This document shows positions 1 to 9,050 of a stretch of DNA of 64,000 nt, piece after piece. The notes under the pieces were generated by a model. That model did not search any database. It was given only the letters and a program-made list of their open reading frames with translations, and was not told the origin of the DNA. The stretch is from CAZZKF01 sp964654995 (GTDB taxonomy: Bacteria > Pseudomonadota > Alphaproteobacteria > CAZZKF01), in assembly GCA_964654995.1 (NCBI GenBank), contig CAZZKF010000005.1, forward strand, positions 1 through 64,000. Direction: 5' to 3'. Each line of letters opens with the position of its first letter. Positions within the stretch are counted from its first letter, which is position 1. The position numbers and the translations under genes were made by a program.

Positions 1-435
1 GCCGTAGCTTTCCATGTCAACCGCAATGGCGCCGCTGCGCCCGGCCACCCGGCACTTGGCTTCAGCTGTCGTGATCGCGTCTTCCACCGTAGCAATCGGA
101 CCGCAATGACAGCGAACAGACTCGCCAAGCCGGGCGCTCAGGGCCTCGCGCCAGTGGGCTGTGGTGGCGATTGCCGGCTGGCCGGCCATCACCACTTCAC
201 TCGCCAGGATCACGTCGCCGGCCCCAGGCCCGTCCGCCAGACCGCCGGCGACGCCGAAGCTGACCAGGGCTTGTGCCCCGTCTTCAATGAGCGCGGCAGC
301 GCCGGCACGGGCCCGGCGCCAGTCGCCGCCGGCACTGAACAGGCCGGGGCGGGCATTCGCCGGCAGCCGCCGGGCGGCACCGGCGATCAGCCTGGCCTCC
401 CTGACGAGGCCGGTGACAACCCCCAGCCGGGTCAC
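1..435 (-). CDS. hpnG: Hopanoid-associated phosphorylase/nucleosidase HpnG (N-terminal part)
   Basis: The window edge cuts this gene; 145 codons are visible from a GTG that overlaps the shc stop by three bases. The visible part is of the purine phosphorylase/nucleosidase type: a glycine-rich SFGVAGGL segment after about 65 residues and the typical VDMES motif right at the edge. In the hopanoid pathway HpnG removes adenine from adenosylhopane to give ribosylhopane. Translational coupling to shc supports a shared operon. The C-terminal part is missing, so integrity cannot be judged. The nearest alternative is a general MTA/SAH nucleosidase, which the hpn context makes less likely. Confidence 0.85.
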   Translation of the reverse strand, partial: MTRLGVVTGLVREARLIAGAARRLPANARPGLFSAGGDWRRARAGAAALIEDGAQALVSFGVAGGLADGPGAGDVILASEVVMAGQPAIATTAHWREALSARLGESVRCHCGPIATVEDAITTAEAKCRVAGRSGAIAVDMESYG

Positions 436-2387
436 ATTCCGTAAACGACCCGCTGGCTGTTGCTGTTGCGCAGATTGCGATACCGGGCCAGCGCCCACAG
501 CGGGAAATAGGCGCTGTAGCCGTGATAGCGCAAGTAAAAGACGCGCGGGAAGCCGACCGCCGTGAACCAGTCCTCGCGCCATTTGGCGCCCGAGCGTTCG
601 GCCTTCAGAAGATATTCGACGCCGCGGCGCACCTCCGGCGAATTGACTTCGCCGGCCGCCATCAGGGCGAGGAGCGCCCAGGCGGTCTGCGACGGCGTGC
701 TCGCCTTGCACACATCTTTCCGGTCCGGCCAGTAGGTGGCACCGTCCTCACCCCAGCCGCCGTCGTCGCGCTGGCGGCTCTTGAGCCAAGCAACGGCGCG
801 CCGGATGTGGGGCTCGCGCGGGCTCTCGCCGGCGGCATTGAAGGCACACAGAACCGACCAGGTGCCGTAGATGTAGTTGGTGCCCCAGCGCCCGAACCAG
901 GAGCCGTCGGCCTCCTGCTCGCGGCGCAGATATTCGAGGCCGCGGGCCACCGCCGGGTGGCTGCGATCATGGCCCAGCGTACACAACATCGAGACGCAGC
1001 GGGCCGACACATCGGCCGTCGGCGGGTCCAGCAGCGCCCCGTGATCGGCGAACGGGATGTAGTTCAGATAGTCCTTGTCGTTGTCGATATCGAACGACCC
1101 CCAGCCGCCGTTGCGGCTCTGCATGCCGATGATCCATTCGGCGGCACGCGCGAGCCGCTCCTTGTGGCGGGCGGGATCGGCGCGGTGCAGGGCCATGGCG
1201 ACGGCCGCCGTATCGTCGACATCCGGGTAATAGGGATTGGCGTACTGAAACGCCCAGCCGCCCGGGCGCAGCTTCGGATTCTGCCAGGCCCAGTCGCCGA
1301 CGACGTCGGTGACCTGGCGCTCGGCCAGCCAGTCGAGGCCCTGGCGCAGGCGCCCGTCGGCGCCCGAGACGCCGGCCTCGAGCAACGCATGGCTGGCCAG
1401 GGCAGTGTCCCACACCGGCGACACGCAGGGCTGGCAGTAGCCCCGCTCTTCGTCCAGCACCAGCAGCCGGCGCAGGGATTCGCGGGCGACCGTGTAATCG
1501 GGGTGATCGCGGTCGTAGCCCAGCGCATCCATCGCCATCACCGAATTCGCCATCGCCGGGAAAATCGCACCCAGGCCATCGACACCGTTGAGACGCTCGG
1601 TGAAAAAGGCGACCGCCGCGCGAATGGCGCGGCGCCGCAGGCGCTTGGGAAAATGCGGCTCAACGACCCGCAGGATCTTGTCGAGCCGCAGCAGCAGAGC
1701 GCCCCAGACGGTGCCGGTAAGGTTCTTCTGAAACTCCCTGATCTCGGCCGGCGGGGTCGCGAACAGCTCCTGAATGTCGACGCCGCGCGGATTGCGGGCC
1801 ACCGGCTTGAGCGCCGCCAGCACGAGGAGCGGCGCGATCACCGTGCGCGACCAGTAGGAAATCTTGCTCACATGGAAGGGAAACCAGCGCGGCAGCAGCA
1901 TCACCTCGACCGGCATCACCGGCACGGCCCGCCACGGAAGCTGGCCGAACAGGGCCAGCGCGTAGCGGGTAAAGACATTGGCCTGCTCGGCGCCGCCATG
2001 GGCGAGAATGGCGGCGCGGGCACGGCGCATGTGCGGTGCATCCGGATCGTCGCCGACCAGCTTGAGGGCAAAGTAGGCCTTGACGCTGGCGCTGATATCG
2101 AAATCGCCGTCGTAAAACAGCGGCCAGCCGCCGTGAGTCCCCTGCTCGGCCCGGATGTAGGCGGCGAGCTTGGCCTCCACCGCCTCGTCGATATCGTCGA
2201 GGAAATGCTCGAGCAGGATGTATTCGGCCGGGATGGTGACATCCGCCTCGAGCTCGAACAGCCACTCGCCGTCGTCGCGCTGCAAGGCGATGAGCGCCTC
2301 GCCGGCGTCCTGCACGCAGGCGGCGACGCGCTCGAGAAGCCCGGCGTCTGCCCTCGGTTCAACAGGTTGCGAACCCGCGCGAGTCAT
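432..2387 (-). CDS. shc: Squalene-hopene cyclase
   Basis: 651 residues, the usual length for the family. It cyclises squalene to hopene and diplopterol, the committed step of hopanoid synthesis, and sits monotopically in the membrane. The catalytic acid motif DVDDTA is at residues 389-394, and several QW-type repeats (for example GGWGSFD and DGSWFGRWG) are visible across the protein. It follows hpnE by 68 bp and overlaps hpnG, in the order hpnD-hpnE-shc-hpnG. No key residue looks lost. Also called hpnF. Confidence 0.97.
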   Translation of the reverse strand: MTRAGSQPVEPRADAGLLERVAACVQDAGEALIALQRDDGEWLFELEADVTIPAEYILLEHFLDDIDEAVEAKLAAYIRAEQGTHGGWPLFYDGDFDISASVKAYFALKLVGDDPDAPHMRRARAAILAHGGAEQANVFTRYALALFGQLPWRAVPVMPVEVMLLPRWFPFHVSKISYWSRTVIAPLLVLAALKPVARNPRGVDIQELFATPPAEIREFQKNLTGTVWGALLLRLDKILRVVEPHFPKRLRRRAIRAAVAFFTERLNGVDGLGAIFPAMANSVMAMDALGYDRDHPDYTVARESLRRLLVLDEERGYCQPCVSPVWDTALASHALLEAGVSGADGRLRQGLDWLAERQVTDVVGDWAWQNPKLRPGGWAFQYANPYYPDVDDTAAVAMALHRADPARHKERLARAAEWIIGMQSRNGGWGSFDIDNDKDYLNYIPFADHGALLDPPTADVSARCVSMLCTLGHDRSHPAVARGLEYLRREQEADGSWFGRWGTNYIYGTWSVLCAFNAAGESPREPHIRRAVAWLKSRQRDDGGWGEDGATYWPDRKDVCKASTPSQTAWALLALMAAGEVNSPEVRRGVEYLLKAERSGAKWREDWFTAVGFPRVFYLRYHGYSAYFPLWALARYRNLRNSNSQRVVYGM

Positions 2388-2455
2388 CGATCACACCCAA
2401 ATTTGTAATATGTCAGAGCGTTCGGACAAAAGCGGCCTATCATGCCAGTTCTTCC

Positions 2456-3715
2456 CTAAAGCGCAAGCAGTGCGCGTGCCGCCCGCTGGCCCGAGCGCAC
2501 CGCCCCTTCGATGGTTGCCGGCAGGCCGGTGGCCGTCCAGTCGCCGGCCACAAACAGATTGGCGAGATGGGGGCCGGGGCCGGGGCGGTGCGCCAGCGCC
2601 GCCGGCACCTGGGCGAAGGTGGCGCGGCGTTCCTTGATGACCCGCCAGGGCGGCATCCTGTCGGGATCCTGATCGAGGGCACGGGCGGCATCCGCCCAGG
2701 TGCGCCGGGCAATCTCTTCGGCCCGCGCATCGACCAGCGCACGCGCCGCGCTGATGGTGATGGACGCCACGTCGCCGCGCACGAACAGCCAGTGGGCGAG
2801 GCCACCGATCAGGCCCATGAACATGACCGGGCGGGCGGCCTCGGGCGGCGCCTCGAGCCGGAAATGGGCGCCGACGATCGGCTGGCTGCCGTCGGGCACC
2901 GGGATCTCCGGGCACAGCCTGGCGAGCGCCCGGGGCGGAATCGCCAGCACCACCCGGTCGTCGGGCGCAAGTGTCACCTCATCGTCGTTGAAAATCAGGG
3001 CAGCGATGCGCCCGTCTTGTACCTCGAGGCGCTTGAGGGCGCGTCCGAAGGCCGGGGAAATGCCACGCGCCGCCAGATAGGAAAGCGCCGGATCGATCAG
3101 GCTGGCCGACAGGCCGTCGCGGGCGATCAGCGGCCGGCAGGCGGCACCACCGCGCCCGAAGGTCTCGACGAGCACCGGCCACAGCAGCCGAGCAGCGCCC
3201 TCGTCGATCGGCGCGTTGAGGACGGCAACGGTGAGCGGCTCCCAGAAGCGGCTGCGCGCGGCATCCGAAACGTGCAGGCGATCGGCCACCGTGTCATCGG
3301 CACCGGCGCGCGCCAGCCGCAGGCCGGCGAGATAATCGCGCGCTCCGGTGCCCGGCGCCCGGCGTGAGGCACAGGCCAGCCACCAGGGCAGGCGCCCGCG
3401 GTTGGGCCGCACGGCCCAGCGCGCACCTGTCGCCAGATCGATGAACGGAAAAACCGCGTCCGGCGCCTCGATGAAGCTTGCGCGGGCGCCGATCCGCATC
3501 AGATAGGCCATTGCCGAGCGATTGCCGCTGAGCAGCAGGTGATTGCCGTTATCGACCACACGCTCGAGCAGCGGATCGTAATAGGAGCGGCAGCGCCCGC
3601 CGGCATGGCCGGCGCGTTCATGAATGGCGACGTCGCGGCCCTTGGCCGCCAGATCCACCGCACAAGAGAGACCGGCCAGCCCGGCGCCGACGATGTGAAC
3701 GGTTCCCGTTGCCAT
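2456..3715 (-). CDS. hpnE: Hydroxysqualene dehydroxylase HpnE
   Basis: 419 residues. The N-terminus has a Rossmann FAD-binding motif, GAGLAGLSCA at about residues 10-19, followed by the GGR signature typical of amine oxidase/phytoene desaturase-type flavoproteins. A C-terminal FAD motif (FVAGDWT, then IEGAVRSG) is also present. HpnE reductively removes the hydroxyl of hydroxysqualene to give squalene, the substrate of the next gene product. It starts six bases after the hpnD stop, so the two are surely co-transcribed. Identity is firm from family plus neighbours. Confidence 0.93.
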   Translation of the reverse strand: MATGTVHIVGAGLAGLSCAVDLAAKGRDVAIHERAGHAGGRCRSYYDPLLERVVDNGNHLLLSGNRSAMAYLMRIGARASFIEAPDAVFPFIDLATGARWAVRPNRGRLPWWLACASRRAPGTGARDYLAGLRLARAGADDTVADRLHVSDAARSRFWEPLTVAVLNAPIDEGAARLLWPVLVETFGRGGAACRPLIARDGLSASLIDPALSYLAARGISPAFGRALKRLEVQDGRIAALIFNDDEVTLAPDDRVVLAIPPRALARLCPEIPVPDGSQPIVGAHFRLEAPPEAARPVMFMGLIGGLAHWLFVRGDVASITISAARALVDARAEEIARRTWADAARALDQDPDRMPPWRVIKERRATFAQVPAALAHRPGPGPHLANLFVAGDWTATGLPATIEGAVRSGQRAARALLAL

Positions 3716-3721
3716 CGCCGA

Positions 3722-4600
3722 TCACAGCAGCCCGTAGCGCAGCGCGATCGCCAGCTTTTCCAGCCGCGAGAGGTGAACCGGCTCGGCCAAGCGCTGCCAG
3801 CCGCGGGCCTCCAGACGCTCGAGGATGCGAGCATAGACCTTCATCATGACGATCGCCGGCCGCATCGCCCGGCGTGAGCAGCGGGAAAGCGCCGCTTCCG
3901 CCTCGGCAAAGCGCGTGCGCGCGCGGGCCGCCACCTGCGCACAGGCTTCGGGCAGGCGCGGGTCCGAGAGCACGCAGGCCGGCTCGAGCGTGGTGATGCC
4001 GGCGGCCTCGAGCGCCTCGCGCGGCAGGTAGAGCCGGCCACGCCCGGCATCCTCATGAAGGTCGCGGAGAATGTTGGTGAGCTGCAGGGCCTCGCCGAGC
4101 TTGAGCGCCACCTCGCGGCCCGCCGGCCCGGATTCGCCGAAGACGCGGACCGACAGCACCCCGACGGCGCCGGCGACCCGGGCGCAATAGAGCTCGAGCT
4201 CGTCCCAGCTCGGCGCCCGCATGCGCTCGGCGGCATCCATTTCCATACCGTCGATGATCGCCAGAAAGGCCTCGCGTTCGAGCTTGAACGCGGAAACCGG
4301 ACCGGCCAGCGCCCGGGCCGTGCGTGAGCGCGCCTCGCCGGCATAGAGCCGGTCGATCTCGGCCCGCCAGTCGGCCAGTGCGGTTTCCTTGGCCGGGCGC
4401 TCGTCGTCGCCGTCGGCGATATCGTCGACCTCGCGGCAGAAGGCGTAGATCGCGAACATGGCGTCGCGCCGGTGCTCGGGCAACAGACGCATCGCCCACA
4501 TGAACGAGGTGCCGGACTGGCGCACCACGTCGCGGGCATGATCGCGGGCCGCGGCCATATCGGTCTCGGGTTCACAGGCGGGGGTGGCGGCTTCGATCAT
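3722..4600 (-). CDS. hpnD: Presqualene diphosphate synthase HpnD
   Basis: 292 residues from the ATG at 4600, which has an AGAG-type ribosome site; an in-frame GTG at 4633 would add 11 residues. It is a trans-isoprenyl diphosphate synthase of the squalene/phytoene synthase family, with the aspartate-rich motif VDDIADGD and the second motif NILRDLHEDAGRGRLYLP. HpnD condenses two farnesyl diphosphates to presqualene diphosphate. HpnD rather than HpnC is inferred from the RLYLPREALEAAGI segment and the usual D-E order. HpnC (hydroxysqualene synthase), normally the gene before, is absent here; dxs takes that place. Confidence 0.9.
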   Translation of the reverse strand: MIEAATPACEPETDMAAARDHARDVVRQSGTSFMWAMRLLPEHRRDAMFAIYAFCREVDDIADGDDERPAKETALADWRAEIDRLYAGEARSRTARALAGPVSAFKLEREAFLAIIDGMEMDAAERMRAPSWDELELYCARVAGAVGVLSVRVFGESGPAGREVALKLGEALQLTNILRDLHEDAGRGRLYLPREALEAAGITTLEPACVLSDPRLPEACAQVAARARTRFAEAEAALSRCSRRAMRPAIVMMKVYARILERLEARGWQRLAEPVHLSRLEKLAIALRYGLL

Positions 4601-4711
4601 GACGCTCTCTGGCCCACGGTTTTCTCGCGCCACAACAATTTGGCCGGGAATCGCCCGTCCGATCCCGCGACATCCGACTGGCGGTGCGGGACAGCAGGCA
4701 ATGAGGGCCGC

Positions 4712-6628
4712 TCAGGCGGTGGCCGGGGTGGCGATCCGTTCGCGGCCGAGAGCGGCAAGCGCGGTGGAGACGATGTTCGCCGCCTTCAGTCCGGCATCCG
4801 TGTACTGGGCATCCGGGGTGTCATGGGCAATGAACCGGTCGGGCAGCATCATCGGGCGCACCTTGAGGCCGCGGTCGAGCATCCCCTCATGGGCCAGATA
4901 GTTGAGCACATGCACACCGAAGCCGCCGATGGCCCCTTCCTCGATGGTGATGAACACCTCGTGCTCGCGGGCCAGCCGGCGGATGAGATCGGTGTCCAGG
5001 GGCTTGGCGAAACGCGCGTCCGCAACCGTCGTCGACAGGCCCAGCGCGGCGAGCTCGTCGGCCGCACGCAGGCATTCCTGCAGCCGGCCACCGAGCGACA
5101 GCAGCGCCACCTTGCTGCCTTCGCGCAAGACTCGGCCCTTGCCGATTTCCAGCGGCCGGCCACGTTCCGGCAGCTCGACGCCGACGCCTTCGCCGCGCGG
5201 GTAGCGGACCGCCGAGGGACGGTCGTCAATCGCCGCCGCGGTTGCCACCATGTGCTTGAGCTCGGCCTCGTCGGCCGCCGCCATGATGACGAAACCCGGC
5301 AGGCAGGAAAGATAGGTGATGTCGTAGCTGCCGGCATGCGTCGGCCCATCGGCGCCGACCACCCCGGCACGGTCGATGGCGAAGCGCACCGGCAGGCTCT
5401 GAAGCGCAACGTCATGCACCACCTGGTCATAGGCGCGCTGCAGAAAGGTCGAGTAGATGGCGGCAAAGGGTTTGAGCCCCTGGGTCGCCAGGCCGGCGGC
5501 AAAGGTCACCGCATGCTGCTCGGCGATGCCGACATCGTAGGTCCGGTCAGGGAACGATTTTTCGAAAATATTGATCCCCGTGCCCGACGGCATGGCGGCG
5601 GTGATCGCCACGATCTTTTCGTCGTCTTCCGCCTCCTGCACCAAGGACTCGCCGAACACCCGGGTGTAGGTGGGCGCGTTGGATTTCGACTTGATCTGGG
5701 TGCCGGTGACCACGTCGAACTTGGGCACCGCATGGTATTTCTCGGCCGAGGGCTGCGGGAACGGGTGCCCGCGGCCCTTTTCGGTGACCACATGAAGAAG
5801 TACGGGCCCGAGATCATGGGCGTCGCGGACATTTGAGAGCACGGGCAGCAAATGGTCGATGTTGTGGCCGTCGACCGGGCCGACGTAATAGAAGCCGAGC
5901 TCTTCGAACAGAGTGCCGCCGGTGAACAGCCCGCGGGCATATTCCTCCGCCCGGCGGGCCATTTCGCCGAGTCGGCGCGGGAACTTCTTGGCCATGCCGC
6001 GGCCGATGTCGCGCAACGACAGAAACGGCTTCGAGGACAGCACGCGGGACAGATAGGCGCTCATGGCGCCGACTGCGGGTGCGATCGACATGCCGTTGTC
6101 GTTGAGGATGACGATCAGCCGGCTGTTCATGGCGCCGGCATTGTTCATCGCCTCATAGGCCATGCCGGCGCTCATCGCACCGTCGCCGATGACGCAGATG
6201 ACGTTGTAATCGTCGCCGTTGCGGTCGCGGGCCACCGCCATGCCGAGCCCGGCCGAGATCGAGGTCGAGCTGTGCGCCGCCCCGAACGGGTCGTATTCGC
6301 TTTCCGAGCGCTTGGTGAAACCATAGAGGCCGCCGCCCTGGCGCAGGGTACGGATGCGGTCGCGCCGCCCGGTCAGAATCTTGTGGGGATAGCACTGATG
6401 GCCGACATCCCAGATCAGCTTGTCGTCGGGCGTATTGAAGACATAGTGCAGCGCCACGGTGAGCTCGACAACGCCGAGGCCGGCGCCGAGATGGCCGCCG
6501 ATGCCGGAGACTGCATCGATGGTTTCGGCCCGCAGCTCGTCAGCCAGTTGCTGAAGCTCGGACGCATCCAGTTCCCGCAGGTCGGCGGGCACGCGAACCT
6601 TGTCCAAAAGCGGAGTTTCAACGGCCAT
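4712..6628 (-). CDS. dxs: 1-deoxy-D-xylulose-5-phosphate synthase
   Basis: 638 residues, full length. It makes 1-deoxy-D-xylulose 5-phosphate from pyruvate and glyceraldehyde 3-phosphate, the first step of the MEP isoprenoid route, with thiamine diphosphate. Visible family marks are the GHQCYPHKILTGR segment, the thiamine-binding GDGAMSAGMAYEAMNN block, and the transketolase-like central domain with GIAEQHAVTFAAG. It stands first in a run with hpnD, hpnE, shc and hpnG, 111 bp ahead of hpnD, so precursor supply and hopanoid synthesis may be co-expressed. A 252-bp gap separates it from hpnB and probably holds its promoter. Confidence 0.98.
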   Translation of the reverse strand: MAVETPLLDKVRVPADLRELDASELQQLADELRAETIDAVSGIGGHLGAGLGVVELTVALHYVFNTPDDKLIWDVGHQCYPHKILTGRRDRIRTLRQGGGLYGFTKRSESEYDPFGAAHSSTSISAGLGMAVARDRNGDDYNVICVIGDGAMSAGMAYEAMNNAGAMNSRLIVILNDNGMSIAPAVGAMSAYLSRVLSSKPFLSLRDIGRGMAKKFPRRLGEMARRAEEYARGLFTGGTLFEELGFYYVGPVDGHNIDHLLPVLSNVRDAHDLGPVLLHVVTEKGRGHPFPQPSAEKYHAVPKFDVVTGTQIKSKSNAPTYTRVFGESLVQEAEDDEKIVAITAAMPSGTGINIFEKSFPDRTYDVGIAEQHAVTFAAGLATQGLKPFAAIYSTFLQRAYDQVVHDVALQSLPVRFAIDRAGVVGADGPTHAGSYDITYLSCLPGFVIMAAADEAELKHMVATAAAIDDRPSAVRYPRGEGVGVELPERGRPLEIGKGRVLREGSKVALLSLGGRLQECLRAADELAALGLSTTVADARFAKPLDTDLIRRLAREHEVFITIEEGAIGGFGVHVLNYLAHEGMLDRGLKVRPMMLPDRFIAHDTPDAQYTDAGLKAANIVSTALAALGRERIATPATA

Positions 6629-6880
6629 GGGTCCTGCCTCCCCTAGCGACCGCCGGCCCGGTCGGGGCCGTGCGACTATAATTACCGACGCGCCCGGTCA
6701 GGGAACGCCCTTTTGTCAAGACATTAACGCAAAGCTGGTCCATTTCAATCAAGACTTTATCACGCGTTTGTGAGTAATCGTCGTCAAGGCCAATGTATAA
6801 GGCCCTGATGTGTCAAGATTATGGCCGCTCTCGCCGCGGTCTTGTCGGATCCCGCGATCTCGTATCCGCTCTCGTGCCGC

Positions 6881-8059
6881 CTAGTCCGTCTGCGGCCCAT
6901 AATGACGGCCTTTCCATACCGCCCCCCGGCCCTGCCAGTAACGGCGCGCCGAATCCAGCGTCGCCAGCATGTAAATCATGGCAATCAGGGGCAGAAGCGG
7001 CGTCATATACCACGGCTGGCGATAATACGCCAGTGTCGGCCGATAGGACATCGACATCAACCCCCAGACGACCAGGCCGAGACTCGGCGCCGCGCCCCAG
7101 CTCACCAGAGCGCCGGCGCCGACCGCCAGCGGCGGCACCACATAGGTCACCACCATGCCAAACACGGTGCCGATCAGCAGCCACGGCGAGAACCGAAGCT
7201 GGCTGTAGGCGCCGCGGATGATCAATGCCCAGATACCTTTGAAACCGCCATAGGGGCGCAGGCTGCGGCTGTCTTCGCCAAGCCCGAGCCACAGCCGGCC
7301 GCCGGCGCGTTTGACCGCCGCGGCCAGCGCACAGTCATCGATCAGATCGCCGCGAAAACGGGCGAGCCCGCCAGCCCGTGCAAGCGCCGCGCGGCGCACC
7401 AGCAGACAGCCGCCGGCCGCCCCGGCAATTCGGCTGTTCGGATCGGCGGTGGCGGCAAACGGATAAAGCATCTGGAAAAAGAACACGAAGGCCGGGATCA
7501 GCAGCCGCTCCCAAAGGCCCTGGCAGTGGAGGCGCACCATCAGCGAGACGAGATCACGGCGTTCGCGCTCGGCCTTGGCAACCAGGCGGCGCAGGGTATC
7601 GGGGCCGTGGAACACGTCGGCGTCCGTCAACCACAGGAAATCGGCCTCGGGCGCCCAGGTCTCAGCCCGGCGCAGGCCCTGTTCAAGCGCCCACAGCTTG
7701 CCGGTCCAGCCCGGTTCCGGGCCGGCGCCGGAGACCACCTCGAAGGCAATGTCGCTGTGCGCCCGGGCAGCGGCGGCAGCGCGGGCGGCTTCGGCAGTGC
7801 CGTCGGCGCTGGCGTCATCGACCAGAATGACGGACAGGCGCCCCGGATAATCCTGGGCGAACAGGCCGGCGAGGCTGTCGCCGACGACATCCGCCTCGTT
7901 GCGGGCTGGGACAATCGCCACCACCTCGGGCCAGGCGGGCGGCGCCGGTAGGTTGCGCGCAAGCCGCACATCGGCGCGCCAGAAACCCGCGCGGCCGAAA
8001 ATCAGATAGAGCCAGATCGCCAGCGCCGCGGCGGTTGCCCAGAGCCAGGGATCGCCCAT
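6881..8059 (-). CDS. hpnB: Hopanoid-associated glycosyltransferase HpnB
   Basis: 392 residues from the ATG at 8059; the frame stays open further upstream, but the sequence there has no protein character. An N-terminal membrane segment (WLWATAAALAIWLYLIF) precedes a GT2 fold: VVAIVPARNEAD, then the VDDASADGT nucleotide-sugar site, the DADVFH metal site and a GGCLLVRR segment. At least three further membrane helices fill the C-terminal 110 residues. It matches HpnB, a hopene-cluster glycosyltransferase whose exact product is not settled. It points the same way as dxs-hpnDE-shc but 252 bp upstream, so it may be a separate unit. Confidence 0.85.
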   Translation of the reverse strand: MGDPWLWATAAALAIWLYLIFGRAGFWRADVRLARNLPAPPAWPEVVAIVPARNEADVVGDSLAGLFAQDYPGRLSVILVDDASADGTAEAARAAAAARAHSDIAFEVVSGAGPEPGWTGKLWALEQGLRRAETWAPEADFLWLTDADVFHGPDTLRRLVAKAERERRDLVSLMVRLHCQGLWERLLIPAFVFFFQMLYPFAATADPNSRIAGAAGGCLLVRRAALARAGGLARFRGDLIDDCALAAAVKRAGGRLWLGLGEDSRSLRPYGGFKGIWALIIRGAYSQLRFSPWLLIGTVFGMVVTYVVPPLAVGAGALVSWGAAPSLGLVVWGLMSMSYRPTLAYYRQPWYMTPLLPLIAMIYMLATLDSARRYWQGRGAVWKGRHYGPQTD

Positions 8060-8075
8060 GGGATCAGCCCCGCTC

Positions 8076-8834
8076 TCAGACCCTGAAGGTGTATTGCTTG
8101 CCGGGCTCACGCTCGCAATCGGGAGGAAAGCCCTTGCGCTTGTCGGCGTAATAGCGCTCGCGGTGATCCCCGGCCGAGGTGCGGTTGTAGGTGATATAGA
8201 GAATGCGGCGCGACCGTTCGGTGCGGTTGGGCCCGGAGCCGTGCGGCGCATAGGAGTCGAAAAACGCCACATCCCCGGGTTTCGTGGGAAACGGCACGAA
8301 GTCCATGCCGGCGGTCTCGGCCTCGCTCAGGGGCTTCCATTCCTCGCCGATCAGGCCGCGGTCGTGAAAGCCGGCGGCGAGCTCCAGACAGCCGTTCTCC
8401 ACCGTCGATTCATCGATGCTGACCATCGCCGTGATGAAATAGTCGGCATACGCGTTCCAGCCCGCCTGCTGATCCTGATGCAGCTCGAAGCCGCCGCCGC
8501 CCGGCAGCTTGAAATTGATCTTGTCCTTGTAGAGAACCGCCGGCTCGCCGAGCAGTTCCGCCACCGCGCCCTTGAGCCGGGGCTCGTCGAACAGGGCCTG
8601 GAAGCCGGCATGATAGGGATAGATGTTTTCGGCCCGCTGCAGCACCCGCACGCCGGGCTCAACGCGGCTGTCCTCGTAATACATCATGTGGCGGCCCGGC
8701 ACTTCCGGCCAGGCGACGATTTCATCGCACCAGGCGGCGATCCCGGCGATCTCGTCAGGCGCGAACAGGCCGCGCAGGATGACAAAACCATTGCGCTTGA
8801 AGTCAGCAATCTGCTGGGCGGTGAGGATGGCCAT
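8076..8834 (-). CDS. PhyH-family Fe(II)/2-oxoglutarate dioxygenase, phosphonate-linked
   Basis: 252 residues from the ATG at 8834. The iron-binding triad is intact: H119-Q-D121 after the conserved KLPGGGG stretch, and distal H198 in APHGSG; an arginine at 209/210 is placed to bind 2-oxoglutarate. The family hydroxylates small molecules, including phytanoyl-CoA, ectoine and 2-aminoethylphosphonate. It is divergent from the pepM fusion gene across 216 bp. From that context I infer hydroxylation of a phosphonate, but sequence alone does not give the substrate. It ends 16 bp before hpnB in the same direction, so it could also be co-transcribed with hpnB. Confidence 0.8.
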   Translation of the reverse strand: MAILTAQQIADFKRNGFVILRGLFAPDEIAGIAAWCDEIVAWPEVPGRHMMYYEDSRVEPGVRVLQRAENIYPYHAGFQALFDEPRLKGAVAELLGEPAVLYKDKINFKLPGGGGFELHQDQQAGWNAYADYFITAMVSIDESTVENGCLELAAGFHDRGLIGEEWKPLSEAETAGMDFVPFPTKPGDVAFFDSYAPHGSGPNRTERSRRILYITYNRTSAGDHRERYYADKRKGFPPDCEREPGKQYTFRV

Positions 8835-8958
8835 GGCTATTTCCCCATACAACACGACGCCCCGAGCGGGGCCCGAACCCGCCCCGATTCTTAGCCCCGG
8901 CCCCGGTTCAACACCAAACAATTTTGCGTGTCGGCGGCGGGCTGCGCAGCGAGCGACG

Positions 8959-8987
8959 TTGAGGGCCCCCGCCCAATCCTCTATCCT
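8959..8987 (+). promoter_or_regulatory. Candidate sigma-70 promoter of the pepM fusion gene
   Basis: TTGAGG at 8959-8964 and TATCCT at 8982-8987 are separated by 17 bp and lie about 64 bp before the pepM ATG, in the divergent gap with the dioxygenase gene. The match is good for an alphaproteobacterial promoter but was found by eye. Confidence 0.4.
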
Positions 8988-9050
8988 GTCCAGACAAGAC
9001 GGCACATCGTCGTTTCGCCGCCCGCACAACCGAACAGGGGGCACGGCTAG

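Noticed and set aside
522..2408. A 628-codon open frame on the plus strand opposite shc.
   Set aside because: The minus strand encodes a complete squalene-hopene cyclase with its catalytic motif. The plus frame is an Arg/Ala-rich product of GC-rich codon bias with no recognisable domain.
6629..6880. A perfect TTGACA on the minus strand (6719-6714) upstream of dxs.
   Set aside because: No -10 element lies 15-19 bp from it; the nearest TAATTATA is 29 bp away. The dxs promoter is probably in this gap but I cannot place it. Repeats of TCAAGA in the gap are too short to call.
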